From assembly GCA_035489435.1 (NCBI GenBank), contig DATHKG010000066.1: 64,000 nucleotides of DNA; one strand, given 5' to 3'. Within the stretch, counting starts at the first letter, position 1. Every line of letters begins with the position of its first letter. Of the stretch, positions 1 to 9,938 are shown one piece after another. The position numbers and the translations under genes were made by a program. This stretch comes from DATHKG01 sp035489435 (lineage in GTDB: Bacteria > Bacteroidota > Bacteroidia > Chitinophagales > Chitinophagaceae). A model generated the notes under the pieces. That model was not told the origin of the DNA. It worked only from the letters and a program-made list of their open reading frames with translations, and ran no database searches.

Positions 1-97
1 ATATCGAGATTGTTTATATATAATTCAACAAGTGTAATTAAAACAAGCGTCATACAGAAAGCTTATTCGGATAACAATAATTGTGATGACAACAACT

Positions 98-137
98 CTG
101 ATAACTGCAATGCTGATAACTGTAGTGCTGATTATGG
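98..137. repeat. short degenerate tandem repeat (about 15 bp x 2.7)
   Basis: The unit CTGATAACTGCAATG is followed directly by CTGATAACTGTAGTG and a partial CTGATTATGG. No gene is visible in the first 200 bases; this repeat is the only structure I see there. It resembles the short tandem repeats found in many other intergenic stretches of this window. Confidence 0.6.
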
Positions 138-208
138 AATACGACACTGCAATACTAAAAACTCCAATAAGTGAATGTTGAATTGTGTTGTGCTGATCGC
201 ATATTTCC

Positions 209-477
209 TCAAGTGAGTGAGGTTAGAACGTGCAGGATGGGCCTGAGGTTGGTTTGATTTGCCACATTCGATTCCTGTTCGGAGTTACTAAAGCCGATCA
301 GGGCCCAATACCAGCTACCGCTAAATGCATACTTAACAAAGCCGATCAAGGCACTAAAAGCTGACCGGAGGCAACAGCAGCCATCAGCGTGAGCAAACAA
401 ACTAACCAGGAATCACAGTGGCAAAATCAAACCAACCGAAAGGCCCATCCGGCGAAGTTTAGAACCGAGTGAACGCC
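209..477 (-). repeat. 265-bp palindromic repetitive element, copy 1
   Basis: The stretch aligns over its whole length with the reverse complement of 42490-42755, with scattered mismatches and small indels. Each copy has inverted arms sharing GGATGGGCCT and GGTTGGTTTGATTTTGCCAC, and a centre with three spaced copies of AAGCCGATCAGGGC-like sequence. The end reading gttcactcgg lies toward the stop codon of the minus-strand gene at 520, the same relation to its upstream gene as in copy 2. No transposase is encoded. It looks like a MITE-like or extragenic palindromic element; transcribed, it could fold into a long hairpin. A short open frame inside it (about 209-400) is probably not a gene. Confidence 0.85.
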
Positions 478-519
478 ATGAACATCGAAAATCAACAGAT
501 CACCATTAAGGAGCAGGAA

Positions 520-3123
520 TCATCGTATCAACATTGCCGTCCCGCGCTTTTGCATCGCTTTACCGGTATAATCAATCCCACTGACCATCCAGACAAAGGT
601 TCCGCTTTGCTGCAGTTTTCCTCCAAGCATTCCATCCCAGCCTTTACCAACTTCTGAAGTCTCATATACCAGCTGACCATAGCGATTGAAAACCCGGAAA
701 TATTTCAGCTGCTTAATTCCAACAGGAATAGGTCTGAATATACGGTTACGCCCCGTTGGTGTAAAGGCATTAGGAACAAAAATATCCGGTCCTGATTTGA
801 ACACTTTGATGTTAATAGTATCGAGTGCAGAACAACCTTCTTCTGTAAAGGCTCGCATAATATAGGTCATGTTATCATTCAAATGCACCACCGGCGCTGA
901 AATATTACTGCGGTTTAGGTAGATGGATGGTGTCCACTCATAGAGATCGGATCCGGAACCAGTCAACTGTAATGGCTGGCCTATCACAATAGAAGTATCG
1001 TTGCCGGCAAAAGCATTTATTTTATCTTTAACGCTTACAAGTATGTCATCAACGCCGGGCTTTGGGCAGCCAATATTATCAAAAACAGTCAACGTGTAAA
1101 CGGTTGACCTGCGTGGAAAAGCAATGGGATCAAGGTTTGTAGAATTGCCAAGTGTGTTTGCCGGTGTCCAGACGAAACGATTCCCTGTCATTGAAGCATG
1201 AATCTGTGCGGTGTCATCAAAGCAAACAGTGGTATCCTTGCCGGCATTTGCAAATGGATAAGGCACGGTGCTGATATTTATGTCTTCAGTCTTAGAGCAT
1301 TTCCCAATGGATGCAGTAACGGTGTAAAGCGTGTTGCCAATCGGCTTAGCTATAGGATTTCTGATCAGTGGATTGTTAAGTGTCGGTGCCTGTGTCCAGC
1401 TGAATTTCAATCCATCACCATAAGCGTTTAACTGCGCAGGATCGGTTAAGCAAATGGTCGAATCTGGTGTGGCATATAAAGTTACCTCGTCTACCACACG
1501 CACACGAACCGAATCTGTATTTACACATCCATTATCATTGAGATGAACATAATACCAGGTGGTGGTTTTCGGGTATACGATGGGGTTGATTAAACCCGCG
1601 TTGATTATATTGTAACCAGGCGACCAGGTAAATATGCCTCCGCCCCTGGCACCTAATTGCAGGGAATCAATACTGCAAATAAGAGTATCACGAAAGTTCA
1701 GGTCCACCAATGGTTTATCCCTCACCTCAATAACCTTTGTAACGTTTGCTTCGCAACCTTTGTCGGTAGTAACATTAAACACAACCTGTTTAAAACCTGC
1801 AACGGCATATTTCCAGGATGCAATCGGGATGTTGTTGGTGTCGTTTGCTACCGATTCATCACCGAAATCCCAGGACCAGCTATTCACCGATCCATATTTA
1901 GCCCTGGTTGTATCCGTAAAAATAAATGGGTTCTGATAACAGGAACCGGTTAATGAGAAGCCCGGTGAAAATCCGGGAAAAACAAAAAGTTTAGCCGTAG
2001 CTGAGTCGGAACACTGTTCATTTTTATTGATCACCAGTTTAATATTGAAAACACCTGTATCACCATAGGTAAAAGCCGGGGAGGCCAGGGTTGAACCAGC
2101 GCCCGTCTTATCACCGAATTCCCAGGTATAGGTGTGAATCAATGAACTTGAAGGTGCTTCGTTTCTGAAGTCGAATGTAAAATCTTCGCATGAACTATAG
2201 GTCGGCTTTAGCAGGGCCGCCGCGAGATCGCATCTTTCATCAACCTTAATATTGAAATCTTTACGGTGATCACTGATCATTTTGCCATGCCGCCACTCGC
2301 GGACAAGTACACTCATTACATAATCACCGCCTCTCGGGGCAACTCCCGCAATCAGGCCTGTCACCGGGTTGATGGTGACCCCTTTGCCAAGCGGCTCCTT
2401 ACCGGAAAAACCGGAAGCATAGTTCACAAACTGGATCGACCCCGGCGGAACAGGGTTAAGTACTCCGCCGCCGCCGCCGCCGGGTGCGTTAAACGCGTCT
2501 ATGAACTCATAAGACAGTGAGTCACGGTCAGGATCAACGGCCCCAAAATCCAGCTCGAAAGGGCGGTTCTGACAAATCAGCACGGTGTCTTTTACCGCAA
2601 ATGAGGGGCTTGAATTGTGTTCTCCCGGCAGTATGGCATCAATACCGTGGATGTTGCTGGTATAGGATGAACCGATATTATTATTTGGGCTGAGATTTGA
2701 CAGGTTTTCAATCCGGCAGCAACGTTGGAACACCGCAGTATAACCGTTCGGATCTCTTGGAAGATCTACACTTCCTACATAGGTTCTGAGCCTGTAACAA
2801 ACGGGGGATGGATTTACTATACAGGGATTTGGCTGGCGGATGTTTATGAATTCATCTCCGACCAGTGGGAAGTTAAAAGGAGAGCCGGCAATAGACTGGT
2901 TATCAGAAATCCTGAATATCCCGATATTGGCCATTTCATCAAGCTGCTGGCCGGAAGCATTGCATTCAAGAAAAAGCCGGAGCGTGATTATATAGCGATC
3001 GGTGTTAGGGTTAGAGCCGGCACCCTGGTATTCATAGGAAATCTCTCCACCCTTAATATGTCTTGCCAGGATGTTTTGCATCCACAGGATAGTCAGACAA
3101 GTTATTAAGATCAGTTTTTTCAT
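520..3123 (-). CDS. large PKD-domain surface protein with T9SS type B sorting domain
   Basis: An 867-residue secreted protein. It has a signal peptide at residues 1-20, a beta-rich N-terminal region beginning HIKGGEISYEYQG, a six-glycine run near residue 217, PKD-type domains at about 305-380 (WEFGDK) and 390-468 (WDFGDES), then repeated Ig-like modules of the DTTVC..D type. The last 85 residues (from FVPNAFTPTG through FRVFNRYGQLVYET to KRGTAMLIR) match the type B T9SS C-terminal domain family, which directs proteins across the outer membrane and to the surface. A paralogue of nearly equal length lies directly upstream on the same strand, 180 bp away. The role is unknown; adhesion or gliding-related matrix functions are possible (inference). 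Confidence 0.85.
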   Translation of the reverse strand: MKKLILITCLTILWMQNILARHIKGGEISYEYQGAGSNPNTDRYIITLRLFLECNASGQQLDEMANIGIFRISDNQSIAGSPFNFPLVGDEFINIRQPNPCIVNPSPVCYRLRTYVGSVDLPRDPNGYTAVFQRCCRIENLSNLSPNNNIGSSYTSNIHGIDAILPGEHNSSPSFAVKDTVLICQNRPFELDFGAVDPDRDSLSYEFIDAFNAPGGGGGGVLNPVPPGSIQFVNYASGFSGKEPLGKGVTINPVTGLIAGVAPRGGDYVMSVLVREWRHGKMISDHRKDFNIKVDERCDLAAALLKPTYSSCEDFTFDFRNEAPSSSLIHTYTWEFGDKTGAGSTLASPAFTYGDTGVFNIKLVINKNEQCSDSATAKLFVFPGFSPGFSLTGSCYQNPFIFTDTTRAKYGSVNSWSWDFGDESVANDTNNIPIASWKYAVAGFKQVVFNVTTDKGCEANVTKVIEVRDKPLVDLNFRDTLICSIDSLQLGARGGGIFTWSPGYNIINAGLINPIVYPKTTTWYYVHLNDNGCVNTDSVRVRVVDEVTLYATPDSTICLTDPAQLNAYGDGLKFSWTQAPTLNNPLIRNPIAKPIGNTLYTVTASIGKCSKTEDINISTVPYPFANAGKDTTVCFDDTAQIHASMTGNRFVWTPANTLGNSTNLDPIAFPRRSTVYTLTVFDNIGCPKPGVDDILVSVKDKINAFAGNDTSIVIGQPLQLTGSGSDLYEWTPSIYLNRSNISAPVVHLNDNMTYIMRAFTEEGCSALDTINIKVFKSGPDIFVPNAFTPTGRNRIFRPIPVGIKQLKYFRVFNRYGQLVYETSEVGKGWDGMLGGKLQQSGTFVWMVSGIDYTGKAMQKRGTAMLIR

Positions 3124-3303
3124 TCACTCGTAAGAATTAAATACGGAGGATCTCAAGTCCGGGTTTGCCGCGTACCTAAACATATTTCTGAACTTAAAGA
3201 GTAGAAGATTTCGCAGGATGAATTTGAATAGGGAGGAAGGAAACCGGTATCAATTTAAGCGTTTTTGTTCATCATTGGGCCCCGGTTTTGAAAGAATTAT
3301 AAT

Positions 3304-5928
3304 TTACCTGATCAACACTGCCGAACCTCTTTTCACCACCGTTTTACCGGTATAATCTTTTCCGCTAACCATCCAGACATAGGTTCCTGCGTCCTGGTTT
3401 TTGCCCGCAAGCGTTCCGTCCCAGCCTTTGCCAATCTGTGTTGTCTGGAATATAAGCTGCCCCCACCTGTTATAAACCCTGAAGTAATCGAGTGATGAAA
3501 TGCCTACAGGAATGGGTCTGAAAACAACATTTTTTGTACCGGTAGGATTAAATGCATTCGGAACAAAAATATCAGGTTGTGTTTTGAAGACTTTAATATT
3601 TATGGTATCAAAGGCCTGGCAACCTTCTTCAGTATATGCCCGCATGATATAACTGGTGTTTTCATTAACACGGGCAATTGGTGTTGCAATGCTACGTTGA
3701 TCAAGGCCGAGTGGCGGCGTCCAGTCAAAAGCATCTGCACCTTTTCCATTTAACTGTAAAGGTTGTCCAATAACTATTGAAGTATCATTACCGGCAAATG
3801 CAACTATCCTATCCCTTACTTTAACCTCTACTTCAGAGATGCCTGGTTTCGGACAGCCAAGGGTATCATAGGCACGCAAGGTATAAATGGTTGTTGCCCT
3901 CGGTGTTGCAATGGGATTCAGTACTGATGAATTGTTTAAAGAGCTTATTGGCGACCAGTTGAATCGGCTGCCAACAATCGATGCATTAAGAAATGCAGGA
4001 TCATTGTAACAAATCACGGTATCATTCCCTGCATTGGAAATAGGGTATGGGACTGTTTTTATGGTTACTTCACCAGGTGCATCACATTTTCCGATACTGG
4101 CAATTACGTTGTATGTTGTTGTTGTAGTTGGAAAAGCCAGCGGATTCCGTGTAAGCGGGTTAAGAAGGGTTGCGGTGGGCGACCAGGTAAACTTTAGTCC
4201 GTCACCTGAAGGTCGCAACCTTATGGTATCTGTTAAACAGATTGTTGTATCGGGTCCTGCATCGAGGGTCACAAAATCAACCACCCGAACGCGCACGATA
4301 TCTGTATTTATACAACCATTTTCATTCAGGCTCACCTGGTAACTGGTGGTCGTTTTTGGCCAGACCAGTGGGGTGGCGGTATTTTCATTCATGATATTAC
4401 CACCCACCGGGGTCCATGAATAAAGGCCCGGCCCGGTAGCTTTTAACTGGAGGGTATCAATACTGCAGATCAGGGTATCCTTAAATGCTAAAAGTACGGG
4501 TGGTTTATCCCTTACTTCTACTTGTCGCGAAATTGTATCACGGCATCCCCTGGAACTTTCAACAATCAGTTCTACATCTTTCATACCGGTTGAACTAAAC
4601 TTCCAGGATGGGGTTGCACTCAAAGAAGTATCAGCCAATGTGGATTCATCACCAAAATTCCAGCGCCACTTGCTTGCCTGGCCATATCTCGCAGATGTGG
4701 TGTCTACAAATTGTAAGGGAAGAAGAACACAGGTTCCCTGGGTGGTAAAACCAGGAAAAAATCCCGGATAAACTTTGGCCAGCGTAGTCGTTTCATCCAC
4801 GCATTGACCCGCCAGTACTACCTTCAGTTTTACTAAATAAGTACCGGTATCAGCATATTGATGATTCACCGCACCCTGTGCATCATTTGAATTTACGACA
4901 GGGGTGCCATCGCCGAAATCCCAGGTATAGACAGAACCCGGGGGATTACTTTGTTCGTTTTTGAAAGTTACCAGGAAATCATCGCAGAAAGCATAATCAG
5001 GTTTAAGGAAAGCCTGTAAAGGAACGCAATCAGAAACCCGCACATGTATGTCTTTTTTATGAATGTTTATCAACACTCCATTGCGATATTCATAAGCGCA
5101 GGCTGTAATAACGTATTGACCAAGCGCAATAGGAGCTATCCCGGAAATCAAACCTGTTTGAGGATTGATAGTCACACGCGAGCCAATCGGGGAGGTTCCG
5201 CTGTATGGGTTGCTGTAATTTAATTCGGAAAATGGCGGTGTACTGGTTACCGAAGGATTAGGATTTTGTTGGGATCCACCAACAAAACCACTGCAAAGTG
5301 TATATACTAATGAATCTCCGGCATCAGGCTGAACTGCAGAAAAATCAAGTGTGAATCCACTGTTAGTACAAATGGCAGTTGCATCATTTGTTGAAAACCG
5401 GGGGCTTGAATTTTTATAGGCATCCGGAAGGGCACCTGTGCCCGGGATCTCACAATAATAAGTGGCGCCAGATGCATTGCTTGGCTGTGCGAGATTTACA
5501 ATTCCACCAATCCGGCAACAGCGTTGAAATGCGATGGTATAACCATTTTGTGAGTCGGGCAAAGTGACGCTGGTACTATAAACCCGCACGCGGTAACAAA
5601 CATCAGTAGGTGGATTGCCAATACATGGATTGGAAGCCGGATCAAAACGACTGAAGCTTTCACCGGTAAAAGGTGCTGAAATTATAGAACCATATTGGGT
5701 GTTGGTCGCTTTGTTGAAAATTGTGAGTGAAATGCTGGGATCAAGCTGACCCGAACTGGAAGCACCGCAGTCAATATAAAGTTTCAGGGAGACGCTGTAA
5801 TTGGAAGTGCCCGGCGCAGAACCCGGACCTATATAAGTATAAAATAGTTCACCACCCTTGATATGCTCCGCCATAACATGCAGCACCATACCAAATACAC
5901 CTATAAGTATAGCCAGAAACTTCTTCAT
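3304..5928 (-). CDS. large PKD-domain surface protein with T9SS type B sorting domain (paralogue)
   Basis: An 874-residue paralogue of the neighbouring 867-residue protein, with the same architecture: signal peptide (residues 1-20), HIKGGELFYTYIG near the N-terminus, two PKD-type domains (WDFGDG near 335, WNFGDES near 425), Ig-like DTTIC repeats, and a type B T9SS C-terminal domain ending KRGSAVLIR. Whole blocks are shared, for example CYRVRVYS..VTLP, NGYTIAFQRCCRIG and FAGNDTSIVIGQPLQL. The pair most simply arose by tandem duplication. Conserved cysteines in the N-terminal half suggest disulphides in the exported protein. Ligand and function are not evident from sequence. Confidence 0.85.
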   Translation of the reverse strand: MKKFLAILIGVFGMVLHVMAEHIKGGELFYTYIGPGSAPGTSNYSVSLKLYIDCGASSSGQLDPSISLTIFNKATNTQYGSIISAPFTGESFSRFDPASNPCIGNPPTDVCYRVRVYSTSVTLPDSQNGYTIAFQRCCRIGGIVNLAQPSNASGATYYCEIPGTGALPDAYKNSSPRFSTNDATAICTNSGFTLDFSAVQPDAGDSLVYTLCSGFVGGSQQNPNPSVTSTPPFSELNYSNPYSGTSPIGSRVTINPQTGLISGIAPIALGQYVITACAYEYRNGVLINIHKKDIHVRVSDCVPLQAFLKPDYAFCDDFLVTFKNEQSNPPGSVYTWDFGDGTPVVNSNDAQGAVNHQYADTGTYLVKLKVVLAGQCVDETTTLAKVYPGFFPGFTTQGTCVLLPLQFVDTTSARYGQASKWRWNFGDESTLADTSLSATPSWKFSSTGMKDVELIVESSRGCRDTISRQVEVRDKPPVLLAFKDTLICSIDTLQLKATGPGLYSWTPVGGNIMNENTATPLVWPKTTTSYQVSLNENGCINTDIVRVRVVDFVTLDAGPDTTICLTDTIRLRPSGDGLKFTWSPTATLLNPLTRNPLAFPTTTTTYNVIASIGKCDAPGEVTIKTVPYPISNAGNDTVICYNDPAFLNASIVGSRFNWSPISSLNNSSVLNPIATPRATTIYTLRAYDTLGCPKPGISEVEVKVRDRIVAFAGNDTSIVIGQPLQLNGKGADAFDWTPPLGLDQRSIATPIARVNENTSYIMRAYTEEGCQAFDTINIKVFKTQPDIFVPNAFNPTGTKNVVFRPIPVGISSLDYFRVYNRWGQLIFQTTQIGKGWDGTLAGKNQDAGTYVWMVSGKDYTGKTVVKRGSAVLIR

Positions 5929-5962
5929 GCAATTAATCCACAGTATTCACCGGTACCTCCGC

Positions 5963-6757
5963 TTAGCTGTTATTCAGGAGGATCTCCAGATAATGATTGC
6001 TGTTCGCGGGTTCTTCCAGCATACCCATATGGCCGGAATTCTTTAGAGAATGAAAATATGATAATTCAGGCAAATAAGATTGTTCCAGCATGTGTTTAAT
6101 CGGGATGGCAGAATCATGCTCACCCGCGATAAAAAGCACAGGTTTCGGAACTTTTCTTAAAACTTCAGACCTGTCGGGTCTCTGAATCATTGCTTCGTAG
6201 TAATGTACGAGAGAATTTGGATTGAAGTTGGAATAGCGGTTGATAATTTCTTCAACCATCCCAGGATTCTCGTTTTTTGTTTGATCTGAGAAAAGGTTTG
6301 GGGTTGCCTGCTGCAGGAATTTAAGAGAACCATTTTGTTTGATAAACTGGATACTTTTCCTTCTTGATTCAATCTTTTCTTCTGTATCAGCATAGGCTGT
6401 CGAATGAAAAAGACAAAGCCCGGTCATCCTTTCAGGATATTTTCCGGCAAAAGCCAGCGCGATATACCCACCCATGGAATGGCCTATAATGTCGGCGGCT
6501 TCTATATCTTCTTCTTTAAGAAGTTGTTCAAGCATATCTGCATGATCATCCATACTGAAGACCTCCGGGATAAAATCCGATTTGCCACTGCCCGGAAGAT
6601 CTGGTACAATTAACCGGTAATCCTCCCTGAACCTGCTCACCTGGTTTTCCCAAATGGTCGCGTCTTCTGCGAAACCATGTATCAACAGCACTGGCTTTCC
6701 TTTCCCGTAAACAGAATAACTGATCCTGCCTTTTTGATAACTTAATGATTTGACCAT
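5963..6757 (-). CDS. alpha/beta-fold hydrolase
   Basis: A 264-residue cytosolic alpha/beta hydrolase. After the start MVKSLSYQKG come the oxyanion region PVLLIHGFAEDATIW, the nucleophile elbow GHSMGGYIA (Ser), the acid region FIAGEHDSAIP (Asp) and the late His in NSGHMGMLEEP. A longer frame runs up to 6796, but it would overlap the DUF4105 gene ending at 6762; the ATG at 6757 lies 5 bp past that stop and begins right at the conserved fold, so I use it. The gene is likely co-transcribed with the DUF4105 gene. Substrate unknown; the family includes esterases and C-C hydrolases. Confidence 0.85.
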   Translation of the reverse strand: MVKSLSYQKGRISYSVYGKGKPVLLIHGFAEDATIWENQVSRFREDYRLIVPDLPGSGKSDFIPEVFSMDDHADMLEQLLKEEDIEAADIIGHSMGGYIALAFAGKYPERMTGLCLFHSTAYADTEEKIESRRKSIQFIKQNGSLKFLQQATPNLFSDQTKNENPGMVEEIINRYSNFNPNSLVHYYEAMIQRPDRSEVLRKVPKPVLFIAGEHDSAIPIKHMLEQSYLPELSYFHSLKNSGHMGMLEEPANSNHYLEILLNNS

Positions 6758-6761
6758 ACGA

Positions 6762-8051
6762 TTATTTTTTAGAGAGGATAAAGGACCGGATAACAAGCAA
6801 TAAGATTACCGGTATCAGAGAGTTATTGAGCTCCTGTGGCCACCATGGCCATCCCAGCAACAATAATGCCCCCAGGATGCCGGAAACCCGAAAATATGGC
6901 TTTATCCATTTCTTCTGTTTTCCGATAAAGAATGCGGCGACCGCATGGGTCGGAATTGCCCAGATGATGTTCATATTATTACGGCAAACTGTATCCTCCC
7001 TGAATAACCAAAGGCTGAGCATCAGGATGCCCAGTAAACCCGTAACCAGGAACAATGATTTGTCTAAGAGCTTCACAGTTTTCTCGGAGGTAGAATGTAA
7101 AAAAGATAAAATCAGCAGAAAAATTGAGAGAGCAGTGAGCACCAGGTATGGATTAATCCAGGGCATGGATAACTCAACCACAGGAGGTTGGTAGAGGTAA
7201 GGTTTTGATGTAACCAGGGGGGACAATGCTTTTGGATCTGGCCTTATCAATATGCTCGCAGAGTCAAATCCTTTCATAAGATAATCAGGTAAAAACATCG
7301 ATTGTTCGTTCGTGACTTTTTTATCGATCAATGAACCCAGCAGAAGGTCGATGCCGAGTTTGCTCCAGTGTTGCTGACCCTTATGCAGGGATTCATGGAT
7401 CATGTTCCGGAAAGTGGGCACCTTAGCCGGAAGAATGTTATTGAATCTAATCAGCGATTTTGGAGTCTTTGAAATGATGTCCCGGATCCGGGTTGAACAA
7501 TTGTCGTAGAGGAATGAATAATCGTAATATTTATTTTCTTCTCTTGCATTCAGTTTTAATGCTTCGAATAATCGCATTTTATCCTCGCAGGTCAGACGCA
7601 ATTGTTGTTCAATGACGCTGCGTTTGGTTACCTGGTATTCATACAGGAAGGAGTCCATATCAGCGTAAGACAAGGAATACAACATCTGACCTTTGGTGAA
7701 TTTTACGTAAAAAGAGAAATCGTCAAATTCCATGGTGCCATAATTATAAACTATGTCCATACCTGTTGAAGCATCTGTGATCCTGATGGCAGAATGGCCA
7801 AAGATGGAATATAGTTCTTCACCGGGCCCGCAGGTAAGTATACTTATCCGGAGATTACAGGAATCGGTCTGAGTTGAGTTGTTGCGGGTTGAATCGTTTT
7901 GAGCGGTATCAAATTGATTTGAACCCTTCTTAATAGAATCGTTTTGAGTTAACTTGTTATTGCGGGGAGTGTCCTGGGCTAAACAAACCGAGGTACAATA
8001 CAGGAGCACAATTAATAATAGCATTCTCATAAAGTACCGGCAATGTTTCAT
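6762..8051 (-). CDS. DUF4105 / Lnb-family membrane protein
   Basis: A 429-residue protein with an N-terminal signal (MLLLIVLLYCTSVCLA), a low-complexity Asn/Asp/Ser/Thr-rich linker (about residues 27-65), a periplasmic DUF4105 domain with SIFGHSAIRI, VYNYGTMEFDD and YDYSFLYDNCSTRIRD, and a C-terminal half with about five membrane segments. The His of FGHSAIR and the Cys of DNCST are the conserved putative catalytic residues. DUF4105 is the family of Lnb, the lipoprotein N-acyltransferase described in Bacteroides; whether this copy carries out that step is inference. The linker is built from short imperfect repeats that also show in the DNA. The gene lies just upstream of the hydrolase. Confidence 0.75.
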   Translation of the reverse strand: MKHCRYFMRMLLLIVLLYCTSVCLAQDTPRNNKLTQNDSIKKGSNQFDTAQNDSTRNNSTQTDSCNLRISILTCGPGEELYSIFGHSAIRITDASTGMDIVYNYGTMEFDDFSFYVKFTKGQMLYSLSYADMDSFLYEYQVTKRSVIEQQLRLTCEDKMRLFEALKLNAREENKYYDYSFLYDNCSTRIRDIISKTPKSLIRFNNILPAKVPTFRNMIHESLHKGQQHWSKLGIDLLLGSLIDKKVTNEQSMFLPDYLMKGFDSASILIRPDPKALSPLVTSKPYLYQPPVVELSMPWINPYLVLTALSIFLLILSFLHSTSEKTVKLLDKSLFLVTGLLGILMLSLWLFREDTVCRNNMNIIWAIPTHAVAAFFIGKQKKWIKPYFRVSGILGALLLLGWPWWPQELNNSLIPVILLLVIRSFILSKK

Positions 8052-8211
8052 ATGAAAACCAAAGTCTTAATTTCGATTATGTATTCAATTCCTGCCTTTT
8101 AATTCTTCTTACAATGTTTCATACTCACCATTCTGCATTTGATATCCGGAAGCAATTATCGGGGATTCTACTCCAAGCTATTGAATTAACGTCTATAATC
8201 AAACTATTGCA

Positions 8212-9711
8212 TTAACGGCTATAATTTGGTGCTTCCTTCGTGATTTCAATATCATGAGCGTGGCTTTCGCGCATACCTGCGTTAGTGATTCTCACGAATT
8301 GCGATTTTTGCAGCGCCTGTATATCTTTTGCACCGCAGTATCCCATCCCGGCTCTTAAGCCACCTGTATATTGATATACTATTTCGTGTAAATTTCCTTT
8401 GAAAGCAACCCTGCCTTCAATTCCTTCAGGTACAAATTTCTTAATATCATCTTCAACATCCTGGAAATAGCGATCGCCGCTTCCCAGATTCATTGCACCG
8501 ATTGAACCCATGCCCCGGTATTGTTTAAACTTACGACCTTCATAAATGATTGTTTCGCCAGGACTTTCTTCTGTGCCGGCAAATACACTTCCCATCATAA
8601 CTACGTTCGCACCGGCTGCGAGTGCCTTCACCATATCACCGGTATAACGGATACCCCCATCCGCAATTAACGGCACCTTCAATTTATGTAATGCACTTGC
8701 AGCTTCCATGATAGCGGTGATCTGCGGCATACCTGCACCGGCTACAATTCTTGTTGTGCATATAGAGCCTGGTCCAATACCCACCTTAACAGCATCTGCT
8801 CCTGCTTCTACAAGGGCAATCGCCCCACTTGCGGTTGCTATATTTCCGGCAATGACCTGTAGTTTTTTAAAATTTTTCTTTACTTTTTTCAAAGCATTCA
8901 ATACACCGGTATTGTGACCATGTGCACTATCAAGACAAACAACGTCAACGCCTATTTGCTGCAGTGCAGATGCGCGGTCCAGCAAATCTTCGGTTATACC
9001 TAATGCAGCTCCGACAAGTAAACGTCCGTAAGAATCTTTTACAGCATCGGGAAAACTGTGCAATTGTAGTATATCCCTGTAGGTAATAAGGCCAATCAGT
9101 TTACCTGCTTTATTAACGACCGGTAATTTTTCAATCTTATATTGACTCAGAATGGTTTTTGCTTTTTTGAGATCAGTACCTTCAGGAGCGGTAATCAGGT
9201 TTGTGCTTGTCATTACACTTTTCACCTTTTTACTCATGTCGGTTTCGAAACGCATGTCCCGGTTGGTTAAAATTCCAACAAGTTGGTTCTGATCGTTTAC
9301 AATCGGGATACCGCCGATCTTGTTATCTTTCATCAGCTTCAGTGCATCAGCAAGCACTGATTCTTCATGAAGGGTAATAGGGTCGAGAATCATCCCGCTT
9401 TCACTACGTTTTACCTTACGAACCTGCTCAGCCTGTTGCTCAATCGACATGTTTTTATGCAGAATGCCTATTCCGCCTTCGCGCGCAAGAGCGATCGCCA
9501 GTTTGGCTTCGGTCACGGTATCCATCGCTGAAGACAGCATAGGAATATTAAGTGTAATGTCTTTGGTAAGTTGAGAACGAATGTTCACTTCGCGTGGTAA
9601 AACCTGTGAATATGCTGGCACCAGCAGTACATCGTCGAAGGTTAGTCCTTCACCAAAAAATTTTTCTTGCCTGGGAGACTTAGATTTTGAAGCGTTATTT
9701 ATTGTTGCCAT
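8212..9711 (-). CDS. guaB: inosine-5'-monophosphate dehydrogenase
   Basis: IMP dehydrogenase converts IMP to XMP with NAD, the committed step of guanine nucleotide synthesis, in the cytosol. The sequence shows GEGLTFDDVLLVPAYS near the start, a CBS pair (about residues 105-225), the catalytic loop GIGPGSICTTRIVAGAG with the active cysteine near residue 318, and the phosphate and flap regions AGANVVMMGSVFAGTEE and YRGMGSIGAM. Length (about 499 aa) is normal. An in-frame ATG two codons upstream (9717) falls inside a good promoter -7 element (9715-9722), so I choose the ATG at 9711. The transcript would then have little or no leader. Confidence 0.97.
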   Translation of the reverse strand: MATINNASKSKSPRQEKFFGEGLTFDDVLLVPAYSQVLPREVNIRSQLTKDITLNIPMLSSAMDTVTEAKLAIALAREGGIGILHKNMSIEQQAEQVRKVKRSESGMILDPITLHEESVLADALKLMKDNKIGGIPIVNDQNQLVGILTNRDMRFETDMSKKVKSVMTSTNLITAPEGTDLKKAKTILSQYKIEKLPVVNKAGKLIGLITYRDILQLHSFPDAVKDSYGRLLVGAALGITEDLLDRASALQQIGVDVVCLDSAHGHNTGVLNALKKVKKNFKKLQVIAGNIATASGAIALVEAGADAVKVGIGPGSICTTRIVAGAGMPQITAIMEAASALHKLKVPLIADGGIRYTGDMVKALAAGANVVMMGSVFAGTEESPGETIIYEGRKFKQYRGMGSIGAMNLGSGDRYFQDVEDDIKKFVPEGIEGRVAFKGNLHEIVYQYTGGLRAGMGYCGAKDIQALQKSQFVRITNAGMRESHAHDIEITKEAPNYSR

Positions 9712-9714
9712 GTG

Positions 9715-9747
9715 CAAAGATAGCGCAACAGGTAAATTGGTTCCAAA
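9715..9747 (-). promoter_or_regulatory. guaB promoter, Bacteroidota type
   Basis: On the minus strand TTTG (9747-9744), 21 bases, then TATCTTTG (9722-9715) match the Bacteroidota sigma-ABfr pattern TTTG/TAnnTTTG. The guaB ATG at 9711 begins only 3 bases after the -7 element, implying a leaderless or nearly leaderless mRNA. Confidence 0.7.
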
Positions 9748-9938
9748 TGATTTTTTTGTTACGCATTCAGTGATGCTAACTGTTGAAGATCAACCAGGGA
9801 GTGATTATAATGATTGCATTGTTAAAATTTTAACTGTATAAAGCTGACGTTACCGCAGTACCAGCCAGCTTTACTGTTACTGCTGCGGAAATTGCCACCC
9901 TGTCCTATCAATATTTCCTTCCTCTTCGTTTTATTCCA

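Noticed and set aside
209..400. 63-codon frame on the minus strand
   Set aside because: It lies entirely within the 265-bp repetitive element and matches no protein-like pattern; the repeat explains the sequence.
1634..1953. Two plus-strand frames of about 100 codons
   Set aside because: Both are antisense to the T9SS cargo gene, whose domains are clear; they are shadows.
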